The translations under genes were made by a program, and so were the position numbers. This document shows positions 56,357-64,000 of a stretch of DNA of 64,000 nt, piece by piece (position 1 is the stretch's first letter; the number at the start of each line of letters is the position of its first letter). The stretch is from Halobacteroides halobius DSM 5150 (GTDB taxonomy: Bacteria; Bacillota; Halanaerobiia; Halobacteroidales; Halobacteroidaceae). Under the pieces are notes generated by a model. That model ran no database searches. It saw only the letters and a list, made by a program, of their open reading frames with translations, and had not been told where the DNA came from. The DNA lies in NCBI RefSeq assembly GCF_000328625.1, contig NC_019978.1, forward strand, positions 1,426,001 to 1,490,000, read 5' to 3'.

Positions 56357-56965
56357 TTAATCATCTATCTCTAACAATTCCCTCCACAATCCTTCAATTC
56401 TTTCAACTCTATTTTTTGCCCTCCACCCCTTATTTCTATTCTCAACTTCGCAAACCTCATCAACTTTATTATATAAATCAGAAGCTTGTTCATTAATTAA
56501 CCTCATCTTGCAAAATGGAGATACATAATTATTTTCTTCTCTATTAATATCTTTTTTATTACCATTTTGATCAAAAACACAACCATTATAATCACCATTA
56601 TCATCAATATTTATATAGGCCCCATACCTATAATCTAATCTATTTCCCATCCAAAAATCTTCAATTTTTTCAATATCAGATTTTCCACTTTCTTCATTTC
56701 TTTTAATTTCTATAACTAGATAATCTAAAGAGTAACAGGTCCTTTTATGAAATATAATATCAGGTCTTTTATTTTCTAAATTTGTTTTAATTACCTCAAC
56801 ATCATTATCTAACCAAAAAAGATATTTTTTTATTTCATTTGCAAGATGATGTCCTAAATTCCATTCAGTTATATTAGTCTCTTCTGTATATTCCAAGATC
56901 CTGGATTGATTTACAAATAAATTCTCTAGAGATGAATATAAAATATCTGAAATGGTTTTCAACAT
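56357..56965 (-). CDS. PD-(D/E)XK-like nuclease-fold protein
   Basis: 202 residues. ENKRPDIIFHKR followed by LDYLVIEIKRNEES gives the D...(E)xK arrangement of PD-(D/E)XK nucleases, with WNLGHHLANEIKKYLFW before it as an N-terminal helix. GKSDIEKIEDFWMGNRLDY follows. The family cannot be named, but a restriction- or defence-type nuclease fold is likely. It is the first gene after box GCCTAAC (57024-57030) in the minus-strand direction of the array. An AAAGGAGAAAATT site precedes the ATG. Confidence 0.65.
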   Translation of the reverse strand: MLKTISDILYSSLENLFVNQSRILEYTEETNITEWNLGHHLANEIKKYLFWLDNDVEVIKTNLENKRPDIIFHKRTCYSLDYLVIEIKRNEESGKSDIEKIEDFWMGNRLDYRYGAYINIDDNGDYNGCVFDQNGNKKDINREENNYVSPFCKMRLINEQASDLYNKVDEVCEVENRNKGWRAKNRVERIEGLWRELLEIDD

Positions 56966-57023
56966 AATTTTCTCCTTTCAAATTAATTAAGCCAAGCGAA
57001 ATAATACATGTTTAGTGTCTGTC

Positions 57024-57100
57024 GCCTAACTCTTTTTTTTACGACATATTTCGTAAATCTAATAATTAATGTGGTATTAACGACATATGTCGTTAATACC
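57024..57100. promoter_or_regulatory. attI-like boundary with repeated palindromes
   Basis: GCCTAAC at 57024-57030 ends the first cassette. Then ACGACATATTTCGT (57041) and a 28-bp perfect palindrome (57073-57100, core TTAACGACATATGTCGTTAA) follow, between the array and the recombinase remnant. These could be recombinase-binding sites. No T-run suggests a terminator. Confidence 0.45.
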
Positions 57101-57119
57101 AACTATACCTCCATTATCA

Positions 57120-57856
57120 TTAATCCATTAATTTATCTAATGGACTTTCAATTTTACCAATACTTCGTTTGCTCACATGAGTATAGATTTCGGTTGTTCG
57201 TGAACTTTTATGACCAAGCAACTCCTGAATATAACGCAAATCAGTTCCTCTCTCTAACAAATGTGTAGCAAATGAATGTCTTAAAGAATGAACTGAGACA
57301 TCCTTAGTAATTTTAGCTTTGCAACAAGCTTTCTTAAAGATTCGTTGTACACTTCTTCTAGTCAAATGTGAATTTGGCTTTCCTCCTGGAAATAACCAGC
57401 CTGTTGGCTTGTATAATTTATAGTATTTACGTAATTGCTTAAGTCCACCTTTAGAAAGTATTGTATCTCTATCTTTTCTTCCTTTCCCTTGTCGAATTCT
57501 AATTAACATTCTATCACTATCAATATCTTCAATTTTTAATCTAACTACTTCACCTACTCTCAATCCAGCTGAATAAACAAGATATAAACTGAAATATTAT
57601 CTTTATTTAATATTTCATTAATCACAAATTTAATTGCGTTAATTGCTTGATTAACAAAGGAATGAGATAATCCTCTCTCCTCTAATAAATATAATAAATA
57701 TTTATTTACTTTCTTATTAGTAATTCGATCTAAGTTATTATCAAAAAACCGAATAAAACTTTTTACATGACTTAAATATACTGCTATCGTTTTTGGACTA
57801 TATCCTTTTAATTTTAACTGTCTTTCTACTTCCTCAATTGTGAAATTATCAGACAT
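57120..57856 (-). pseudogene. Tyrosine recombinase, broken by internal deletion and frameshift
   Basis: The N-terminal core-binding part (57856-57560, ERQLKLKGYSPKTIAVYLSH) and the catalytic part (57563-57120) are in different frames. Joining at VYSAGLRVGE shows that about 50-65 residues normally between INEIL and YSAGLR are missing. Catalytic residues remain: Arg in GLRVGEVVRL, Lys in QGKGRKDRDT, HSLRHSFATHLL, LLGHKSS and Tyr in TEIYTHVS. The end SPLDKL is shared with integron integrases and related Xer-like proteins, but the IntI-specific insertion is not seen. Probably inactive. Confidence 0.8.
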
Positions 57857-58069
57857 AAATTGGCTCCTTTCTTAAATAGATCTATAATTTGTATAACCAA
57901 TTTATGTATTGAATATGTAATATGGCATAATCTTTCCAATATAATATCTTATTTAATTGTTAAATGCAAATACTATAAGGTTTTCATTGAAAATAATACT
58001 AAATTAAGTAAGTAAATAAAACTTACAAAAGTCTATCTAAAATAAGATGATTAGAAAAACAAAAATAAA

Positions 58070-60165
58070 GTAGGACCAGCCTCACGGCTGGGACCTCTTG
58101 TCAAACTGCACGTACGGTTCTCCCGTATACAGCTTTCGGTCATTGTTGCTCCTTAACAGAGAGTAAGTTATCGTCTTTGTGTTGCCACAAATGTATATTT
58201 TACTCTTGTCTAAAGCACATCGGTAAGCAGTGATTCTAGTCCTAAATCTCTTAATATTTTATTAGGAAGGCGATAATTCTGCCCTTTCGCCTTCTTTCCT
58301 TCTATAAAACAACGTAATCTCATTCTTATCCAACCATCTAACCTTTTATATAGTCCTTTAACATTTCCTAGTAGAAAACTATTACCCCAACCTCTAATAA
58401 TTAAATTAAGCTCATCAATCATTACAGCTACTCCTATTGACCTATTCCTTTTAGTTTTCTTTCTTACTTTGTCCTTGAAACTTTTAATAGAGCTCTCTTT
58501 TGGCTTTTTGTAATCACAATTATAAAATTTAAATTCTAGAAATTTAAATCCATCATTAAAATTCGTAATTACTGTTTTCCGAGGATGTAGTCTTAAGTTT
58601 AATTCATTTTCTATAATCTGGCGAGTTACTTCCAAAGCACGTTCTGCTTTAGCTTTACTCTTAGCCATAATTATAAAGTCATCGGCAAATCTAACTATCT
58701 TATATCCTCGACACCTCATTTTCTTATCAAAATGATGTAGGTAGATATTTGCTAAAAGTGGAGAAATTACGCCTCCTTGTGGAGTTCCCTCCGTTGTTTC
58801 TTCTCTTCCTTGCTCAGTCATGACACCTATAGTAAGCCACGACCTAATAATATCTAATACCCAACCATCACTTACTTCCTCTGCTATCAGCTCCATTAAA
58901 ATTTCATGATCTATTGTATCAAAGTAAGATTTGACATCTGCGTCTAATACCCAATTATAACCTTGTTCTTTATATTCTTCTACTTTCTTAATTGCATCTT
59001 CGGTTGACCTATTAGGTCTAAAACCATAAGAACAGTCGCAGAATATTTCTTCAAAGTGTATCTCTAGAATCTGTTTCACTGCTTGTTGGGCAATTCGGTC
59101 TTTAATTACTGGAATACCTAGTGGTCTTTGTTCTCCATTTCCTTTTGAGATATACGTTCTTAGAACTGGTTGTGGCTCATATCTATCTTCTGTTAACTGG
59201 CGATATAAAGCACTCATATTCTTAGTGTAATTTTCTCTAAATTCTTCAACTTCTACACCGTCAATCCCTCCACAACCACCATTATTCAAAACTTTCTGAG
59301 CTGCACAATGTAAATGTCTTTTCTTAGTCACTAAATCTTTTATACTATATAGCGAACTAATTTTTTTTCACCTATCCTACCTCACGACTTACCAGTTCTT
59401 CCTATCCTGTCTTAATATCTAAACCCCTATATTCGTAGCATTCCTAAGCACGTCTTCTAAGCTCTCGCCAATCGCACCTCTTAGTTTACTACTACTTAGG
59501 TCATGGTTTTTCTTAAATTCATCACGCTTCCAGTTATGATTTTCTGTCCGCTATTTCTTTTAAGACTTATTGTCTTTAACAATGTTTAAACCATTTTGAT
59601 TTAAATACCATCAACACTCAATTCTAAACTTCAATAACCTGGCTATCCTTCACTGTAATCAACTTTCATTGATTTTTTTTCACTACTATGATAGCTTCTG
59701 AACTCTAATATTTCATCGCTTTGACTTTCCCTATTCAGGTTATATCATCACTTATCTTTATAGATTTCTATAAAGACCATATTAGAGCATCCTCTGGTCA
59801 CCTATGCTATATTCCAATCATTCCGACCATAATCACACTCATTAATCTAACATACTCCAATGGTCTGTAAGTCAGCTTTGGACTTCTCCATCCTTTTGGT
59901 AGATCGTCACTAATGAATGCCACCTTCAGTTCACATATTGTTCCGGACTGATTTTTCGCCTCAAACTCTTCAGATTACATCTCACGATGAACACCCTGTT
60001 ACTGTTGGCTTCATATCCTGTTCTTTATTAACTTAGGTTGACGTTTGTTTTCTCCGTTTGCTCACCCATTTCGTCTGTGAGTGCCACAATATCTCAACCA
60101 TATTATCCATTCTTCCAGAATAGGCAGGACTTACACCTACTATCAGCATAGACTACAGAGCACAC
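58070..60165 (-). mobile_element. Group II intron, GTGTG type, 2096 bp (copy I7)
   Basis: The minus strand starts GTGTGC at 60165, immediately after the T-run of the gltD terminator, and ends GGTCCTAC at 58070. Domain V is near 58109-58140 (AAAGCTGTATACGG pairing with CCGTACGTGCAGTTT) and a domain VI hairpin follows (CCAGCC/GGCTGG). Target choice after a terminator hairpin is the class C hallmark. It is a different lineage from the 1961-bp introns. The 830 bp at 59332-60165 are intron RNA domains without a gene. Confidence 0.9.
58210..59331 (-). CDS. ltrA: Group II intron reverse transcriptase (copy I7), N-terminus uncertain
   Basis: 373 residues from a GTG at 59331. Motifs: GFRPNRSTEDAIKKV, WVLDADVKSYFDTID, GTPQGGVISPLLANIYL and the catalytic RFADDFIIMA, then a maturase region (LIIRGWGNSFLLG). 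No endonuclease domain. Family members start further upstream: the frame continues as ISSLYSIKDLVTKKRHL but meets TGA at a run of eight A (59360-59367). With seven A a GTG with ribosome site would be in frame, so a one-base slip may have clipped the true start. Confidence 0.88.
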   Translation of the reverse strand: MTKKRHLHCAAQKVLNNGGCGGIDGVEVEEFRENYTKNMSALYRQLTEDRYEPQPVLRTYISKGNGEQRPLGIPVIKDRIAQQAVKQILEIHFEEIFCDCSYGFRPNRSTEDAIKKVEEYKEQGYNWVLDADVKSYFDTIDHEILMELIAEEVSDGWVLDIIRSWLTIGVMTEQGREETTEGTPQGGVISPLLANIYLHHFDKKMRCRGYKIVRFADDFIIMAKSKAKAERALEVTRQIIENELNLRLHPRKTVITNFNDGFKFLEFKFYNCDYKKPKESSIKSFKDKVRKKTKRNRSIGVAVMIDELNLIIRGWGNSFLLGNVKGLYKRLDGWIRMRLRCFIEGKKAKGQNYRLPNKILRDLGLESLLTDVL

Positions 60166-60202
60166 AAAAGAGACTAACCTCCCTAAGAAGTTAGTCTCTT
60201 TT
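60166..60202 (-). terminator. Terminator of gltD, target of the group II intron
   Basis: A perfect 13-bp stem (60166-60178 and 60190-60202) with an AAAAGAG/CTCTTTT base lies after the gltD stop. The intron follows directly. Confidence 0.9.
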
Positions 60203-60210
60203 ACCTATCA

Positions 60211-61671
60211 TTATTTATTTAAATATTTATTAACAGTTTTAGCAACTTCCCTACCTTCATTAATAGCTCTTACAATTAAAGAGGCTCCTCTTCTCATATC
60301 ACCAGCAGCAAAAAACTTATCTCGACTAGTCTGATAATCATTAGCTTTAACATTCTTGCGCTCATCCAATTCTAAGTCTAATTCTTCAATCATACCTTCA
60401 TGTTCTGGATGAACAAATCCAATAGCTAAAATTACTAAATCTACTGCTAAAGAAAATTCACTATTCTCAATCTCTTTCATTTCTTGTTCACCATTCTCAT
60501 CTGCAACCCATTCTACTCTAGCAGCATGATATTTTTCTACTTGGCCGTCATCATTACCACTAAATTTTTTGGTTAACACAGACCAATCTCGAACATTAAG
60601 TTCATCATCATTGGTATCTACTAAAGATTCTGCTTCTTGATGAGAACTAGATGTTTTTAAAGTCTGTGGATATTGTGGCCATGGATTATTAGCTGCTCTT
60701 TCTGTAGGTGGTTTTTCTAATAATTCAATCTGGTATACTTTTTCGGCACCTTGTCTAATAGCTGTCCCAACACAGTCAGAACCAGTATCTCCACCACCAA
60801 TTACAATCACTCGTTTACCTTCTGCATTAATTACTTCATCTTCAGAGATATCTTTACCTGCTACTCTCTTGTTCTGTTGTGTTAAATAATCCATAGCATA
60901 GTGAATACCATCTAGTTCACGACCGTAAACTGGAAGGTCCCTTGCTTTTCTTGAACCACCAGCTAACACAACAGCATCATATTCTCTCTCAAGCTCTGTA
61001 GCTAATAAATCTGTTCCTATTTCAGTATTAAGCACAAACTCAACGCCTTCTTCTTTAAGTTGATTAACTCTTCTAGCTACTACAGACTTATCTATCTTAA
61101 AATCAGGAATACCATAACTTAACATACCACCTGGCTTGGAATCACGCTCATAAACAGTAACATTATGTCCTTGTCTGTTTAACTGTTGAGCTGCTGCTAA
61201 ACCAGCTGGTCCTGAACCTACCACGGCTACTTGTTTATCAGTTCTAACTTTAGGAGGACGAGGCTTAATCCATCCTTCTTCCCAACCTTTCTCTGAAATA
61301 GCAAGCTCAATATTTTGCGTAGCTACTGCATTATCATCAATTCCTAAAACACATCCTCCCTCACAAAGAGCAGGACATAAACGCCCTGTGAAATCAGGAA
61401 AATTATTAGTTTTATGCAATAACTTTAAGGCTTTTTCCCAATCATTTTTCCTCACAAATGAATGCCACTCAGGACATAAATTACCAAGTGGACAAGAATA
61501 ATTACAGAATGGAGTTCCACAATCCATACATCGCTTAGCTTGTTTTTCTCCATATTCCTCGGTTGGAGATTCGTATACTTCATTATAGTCCTTTACTCGT
61601 TCTTTAACTGGTCGCTTAGGGACCTCTTCTCTATCAATTTCTAAAAATCCTTTTCCTCCTGATTTAGCCAT
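60211..61671 (-). CDS. gltD: Glutamate synthase, small subunit
   Basis: The NADPH-oxidising flavoprotein subunit that passes electrons to GltB. About 486 residues from the ATG at 61671 (AAGGAGGG upstream). Cys motifs for 4Fe-4S clusters lie in [20 protein letters not shown] near 46. The FAD motif [20 protein letters not shown] is near 142 and the NADPH motif [20 protein letters not shown] near 280. The start overlaps the gltB stop by 8 bp, so the two are coupled. Transcription order is gltB then gltD. Confidence 0.96.
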   Translation of the reverse strand: MAKSGGKGFLEIDREEVPKRPVKERVKDYNEVYESPTEEYGEKQAKRCMDCGTPFCNYSCPLGNLCPEWHSFVRKNDWEKALKLLHKTNNFPDFTGRLCPALCEGGCVLGIDDNAVATQNIELAISEKGWEEGWIKPRPPKVRTDKQVAVVGSGPAGLAAAQQLNRQGHNVTVYERDSKPGGMLSYGIPDFKIDKSVVARRVNQLKEEGVEFVLNTEIGTDLLATELEREYDAVVLAGGSRKARDLPVYGRELDGIHYAMDYLTQQNKRVAGKDISEDEVINAEGKRVIVIGGGDTGSDCVGTAIRQGAEKVYQIELLEKPPTERAANNPWPQYPQTLKTSSSHQEAESLVDTNDDELNVRDWSVLTKKFSGNDDGQVEKYHAARVEWVADENGEQEMKEIENSEFSLAVDLVILAIGFVHPEHEGMIEELDLELDERKNVKANDYQTSRDKFFAAGDMRRGASLIVRAINEGREVAKTVNKYLNK

Positions 61672-64000
61672 TACGCTTTCCCTCCTTGCGACTAGCAAGT
61701 ATTTCTTTATAACGTGGCGAAGTAACTTTTACAAACTTATTAATAGCTTGATCCCAATTATTTAGAACTTCTTGCCCACGCTTACTGCCAGTGTATTGCA
61801 CATGATTTTCAACTAATCTTTTAATAGTTTCAATATCTTCTTCTAATTCTACCTGCTCTGCTTCTACCATTAAATTATTAAGTCTATCTCTAAAATTACC
61901 ATCTATATCATAAACATAAGCAATACCACCGCTCATTCCAGCTCCGAAGTTACGGCCAGTCTTACCTAATACAACTACTCGACCACCTGTCATATATTCA
62001 CAACCGTGATCTCCAATACCTTCAACTACTGCATGAACACCAGAGTTTCTAACAGCAAATCTTTCACCAGCAACACCATTCATATATAATTCTCCTCTAG
62101 TTGCACCATACAAAATTGTGTTACCAGCGATAATATTTTCATGAGCTTTTCCAGTAGCTTCTTCAGGTTGTTGTACAATTAACTTCCCACCAAATAATCC
62201 TTTACCAACATAATCATTAGCTTGACCTGTTAGGTTCATAGTTAAACCTTGCATACCAAAGGCTCCAAAACTCTGTCCTGCATAACCATTAAATTTAATT
62301 TTAATGGTATCATCTGGTAAACCTTCTCCACCATATCTTTTAGCAATCTCACCACTTAACATTGTACCTGTAGTTCGATTAGTATTATTGATTTCAACAT
62401 CAAATTCTACAGCTTTTTGATCTTCTAAAGCAGATTTAGCTTGGTCAATTAGATCTCTATCTAAAATATCATCAATACCATGGTCTTGCTCTTCTACACA
62501 TCGCCCAACTACTCTATCTGGTAAAGTTGGCTTGTGTAAGATATTGGAGATATCTACACCTTCTGATTTCCAATGCTTGATAGCTTCATTCATATCTAAC
62601 TTATCAGTTTGACCAATCATTTCATCAACTGTTCTAAATCCTAATTCAGCCATAATTTCTCTTAATTGTCGAGCAATAAAAGTAAAGTAGTTAACTAATT
62701 GTTCTTTCTTACCCGCAAATCTTGCTCTTAACTCTGGATTCTGCGTAGCAATACCTACAGGACAGTTATTACTACTACAATCCCTCATCATAATACAGCC
62801 TAACACTACTAAAGCAGCTGTAGCAAAACCATACTCCTCTGCGCCTAATAAGGCAGCTACTGCTACATCTCGTCCTGTCTTCATTTGACCATCAGTTTGA
62901 ATTCTAAGTCGGCTTCTTAGATTATTTTTAGTTAATACCTGATGCGTCTCAGAAAGTCCTAATTCCCAAGGTAAACCAGCATGTTTTATAGAATTAAGTG
63001 GTGCTGCACCAGTTCCACCATCAAAACCAGAAACTAAGATCATATCAGCATGAGCTTTAGATACTCCGGCTGCAATAGTTCCAATTCCAATCTCAGACAC
63101 TAATTTAACACTTACTCTAGCATCTCGATTTACATTCTTTAAATCATAGATTAATTGGGCCAAGTCCTCAATAGAGTATATATCATGATGTGGTGGTGGT
63201 GAAATCAAATCGATTCCTGGCGTAGTATGCCTTACTTCAGCTATTGTCTCACTAACCTTTCGACCAGGTAAGTGACCACCTTCACCAGGTTTAGCACCCT
63301 GGGCCATCTTAATTTGTAACTCATCAGCATTAACTAAATAATGAGTAGTTACACCAAATCTTCCGGACGCTACCTGTTTAACAGCACTCCTTCTATCATC
63401 ATCAAACCGAGCTGGATCTTCTCCACCTTCACCAGAGTTAGACATACCACCAATTTCATTCATAGCTCTAGCAATTGTTTCGTGAGCTTCTTTAGAGATA
63501 GAGCCAAAAGACATAGCTCCAGTTACAAATCTTTGTCTAATCTCTTCAACTGATTCTACCTCTTCTAAAGGAATTGGATCTTTATCTTTAAACTCGAAAA
63601 GACCTCTAATAGTAGCTAACTGCTCACTTTGATCATCAATTAATGAAGCATACTCTTTATAAAGCTCATAGTCTCCTTGACGAGTAGCCTGTTGTAATTT
63701 AGCAATTGCTTCTGGACTAAATAAGTGATGCTCTCCTTGTTTACGCCACTTATACTCTCCCTCAGTCTCTAACATTTTTTCAGAATTATTATTCAATCCT
63801 TGATAGGCATCTTGATGATTAGTAATTACTTCTTTTTCTAATACATCTAGACTAATCCCTTCAATTCTAGTCGTTGTACCTGGGAAATATTTTTCTACAA
63901 ATTCTGAACTAAGACCTACAGCTTCAAAAATTTGCGCTCCCCGGTAACTTTGAATTGTAGAAATCCCCATTTTAGACATGATCTTAAACAAGCCTTTTTC
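61664..64000 (-). CDS. gltB: Glutamate synthase, large subunit, 5' end cut by the window edge
   Basis: Transfers the amide nitrogen of glutamine to 2-oxoglutarate. About 778 C-terminal residues are visible of roughly 1500; the frame stays open through the right edge. Seen are the FMN/TIM-barrel synthase domain ([39 protein letters not shown]), the 3Fe-4S cysteines in [19 protein letters not shown], and the C-terminal beta-helix of GXGXG repeats ([19 protein letters not shown]). The glutaminase domain is outside the window. Confidence 0.96.
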   Translation of the reverse strand, partial: EKGLFKIMSKMGISTIQSYRGAQIFEAVGLSSEFVEKYFPGTTTRIEGISLDVLEKEVITNHQDAYQGLNNNSEKMLETEGEYKWRKQGEHHLFSPEAIAKLQQATRQGDYELYKEYASLIDDQSEQLATIRGLFEFKDKDPIPLEEVESVEEIRQRFVTGAMSFGSISKEAHETIARAMNEIGGMSNSGEGGEDPARFDDDRRSAVKQVASGRFGVTTHYLVNADELQIKMAQGAKPGEGGHLPGRKVSETIAEVRHTTPGIDLISPPPHHDIYSIEDLAQLIYDLKNVNRDARVSVKLVSEIGIGTIAAGVSKAHADMILVSGFDGGTGAAPLNSIKHAGLPWELGLSETHQVLTKNNLRSRLRIQTDGQMKTGRDVAVAALLGAEEYGFATAALVVLGCIMMRDCSSNNCPVGIATQNPELRARFAGKKEQLVNYFTFIARQLREIMAELGFRTVDEMIGQTDKLDMNEAIKHWKSEGVDISNILHKPTLPDRVVGRCVEEQDHGIDDILDRDLIDQAKSALEDQKAVEFDVEINNTNRTTGTMLSGEIAKRYGGEGLPDDTIKIKFNGYAGQSFGAFGMQGLTMNLTGQANDYVGKGLFGGKLIVQQPEEATGKAHENIIAGNTILYGATRGELYMNGVAGERFAVRNSGVHAVVEGIGDHGCEYMTGGRVVVLGKTGRNFGAGMSGGIAYVYDIDGNFRDRLNNLMVEAEQVELEEDIETIKRLVENHVQYTGSKRGQEVLNNWDQAINKFVKVTSPRYKEILASRKEGKRNG

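Larger units (their letters stand above)
42159..57100. other. Integron-like cassette array (CALIN-like) with group II introns
   Basis: At least four intact and one partial imperfect palindromes of 125-175 bp are bounded by RYYYAAC-like and GTTRRRY-like boxes. They separate modules of 0.7-3 kb. In three modules the first and last boxes are reverse complements: GTTAGGC/GCCTAAC (55618-57030), ACCT+AAC/GTTAGGT (48972-51567) and TTAT+AAC/GTTATAA (47335-48306). A fourth pair, GTTATAT (44530-44536) and ATAT+AAC (45247-45250), also matches. This is how integron cassettes look. Most cassette genes run on the minus strand, away from the recombinase remnant at 57120-57856. The array is inferred from sequence alone. 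Confidence 0.7.

Noticed and set aside
57008-57268. An 86-codon plus-strand frame next to the array
   Set aside because: It overlaps the recombinase remnant in antisense and the palindromic boundary; low complexity and no ribosome site.
57120-57563. Catalytic half of the recombinase as a complete small integrase
   Set aside because: It starts inside the catalytic domain at an internal Met and the matching N-terminal half lies directly upstream in another frame, so it is part of a broken gene.

Overview
The window is low-GC DNA from an anaerobic, fermentative, spore-lineage Firmicute that probably has an outer membrane. My best guess is a Halobacteroidaceae/Halanaerobiales-type halophile. The basis is the Pta-AckA acetate pathway, a clostridial 2[4Fe-4S] ferredoxin, B12-dependent ribonucleotide reductase, SpoVT, selenium metabolism, beta-barrel-like proteins and very AT-rich codon use. 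No rRNA, tRNA or CRISPR array was seen.

Positions 1-40,000 are mostly ordinary chromosome, largely on the minus strand. In order it holds: pta-ackA, tmcAL, a SepM-type protease and a patatin; ferredoxin and mgsA; a GH31 alpha-glucosidase with its LacI-type regulator and matching operators; a selenium block (SelD that is itself a selenoprotein, a DUF3343 partner, and MnmH for 2-selenouridine tRNA) into which an IS with an intact target duplication has landed next to mnmH; ssb, murC and an FG-GAP protein; nrdJ; thioredoxin with a CstR-like repressor; a glucose-type PTS region (two IIBC, two IIA, HPr and a PRD antiterminator) with two RAT/terminator switches; spoVT; small sporulation-era proteins; a large lipoprotein with a dead-looking peptidase domain; PadR; arsM-arsR; and a QueG-like iron-sulfur protein.

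Positions about 40,000-57,900 are an accessory region. I read it as an integron-like cassette array. Imperfect palindromes of about 130 bp, bounded by RYYYAAC-like and GTTRRRY-like boxes, separate small modules: a PD-(D/E)XK-like protein plus a frameshifted PC4/TIGR02391 gene; a lipoprotein plus an IS3-disrupted envelope protein; an AbrB-Doc toxin-antitoxin pair; GrpB; a secreted protein; and a truncated GrpB. In three modules the start and end boxes are exact reverse complements of each other. For a fourth (GrpB) the start box also has a matching GTT box, although the palindrome there is lost. Group II introns sit exactly between GTT and RRRY in these repeats. Three copies are full length (1961 bp each, two of them fused head to tail), two are internally deleted, and one is a fragment. 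A decayed tyrosine recombinase and a 28-bp perfect palindrome lie at the right edge.

Positions 58,070-60,165 hold a different group II intron placed directly after the gltD terminator, the classical target of class C introns. The window ends in gltD-gltB (glutamate synthase), with gltB cut by the right edge; ackA is cut by the left edge.
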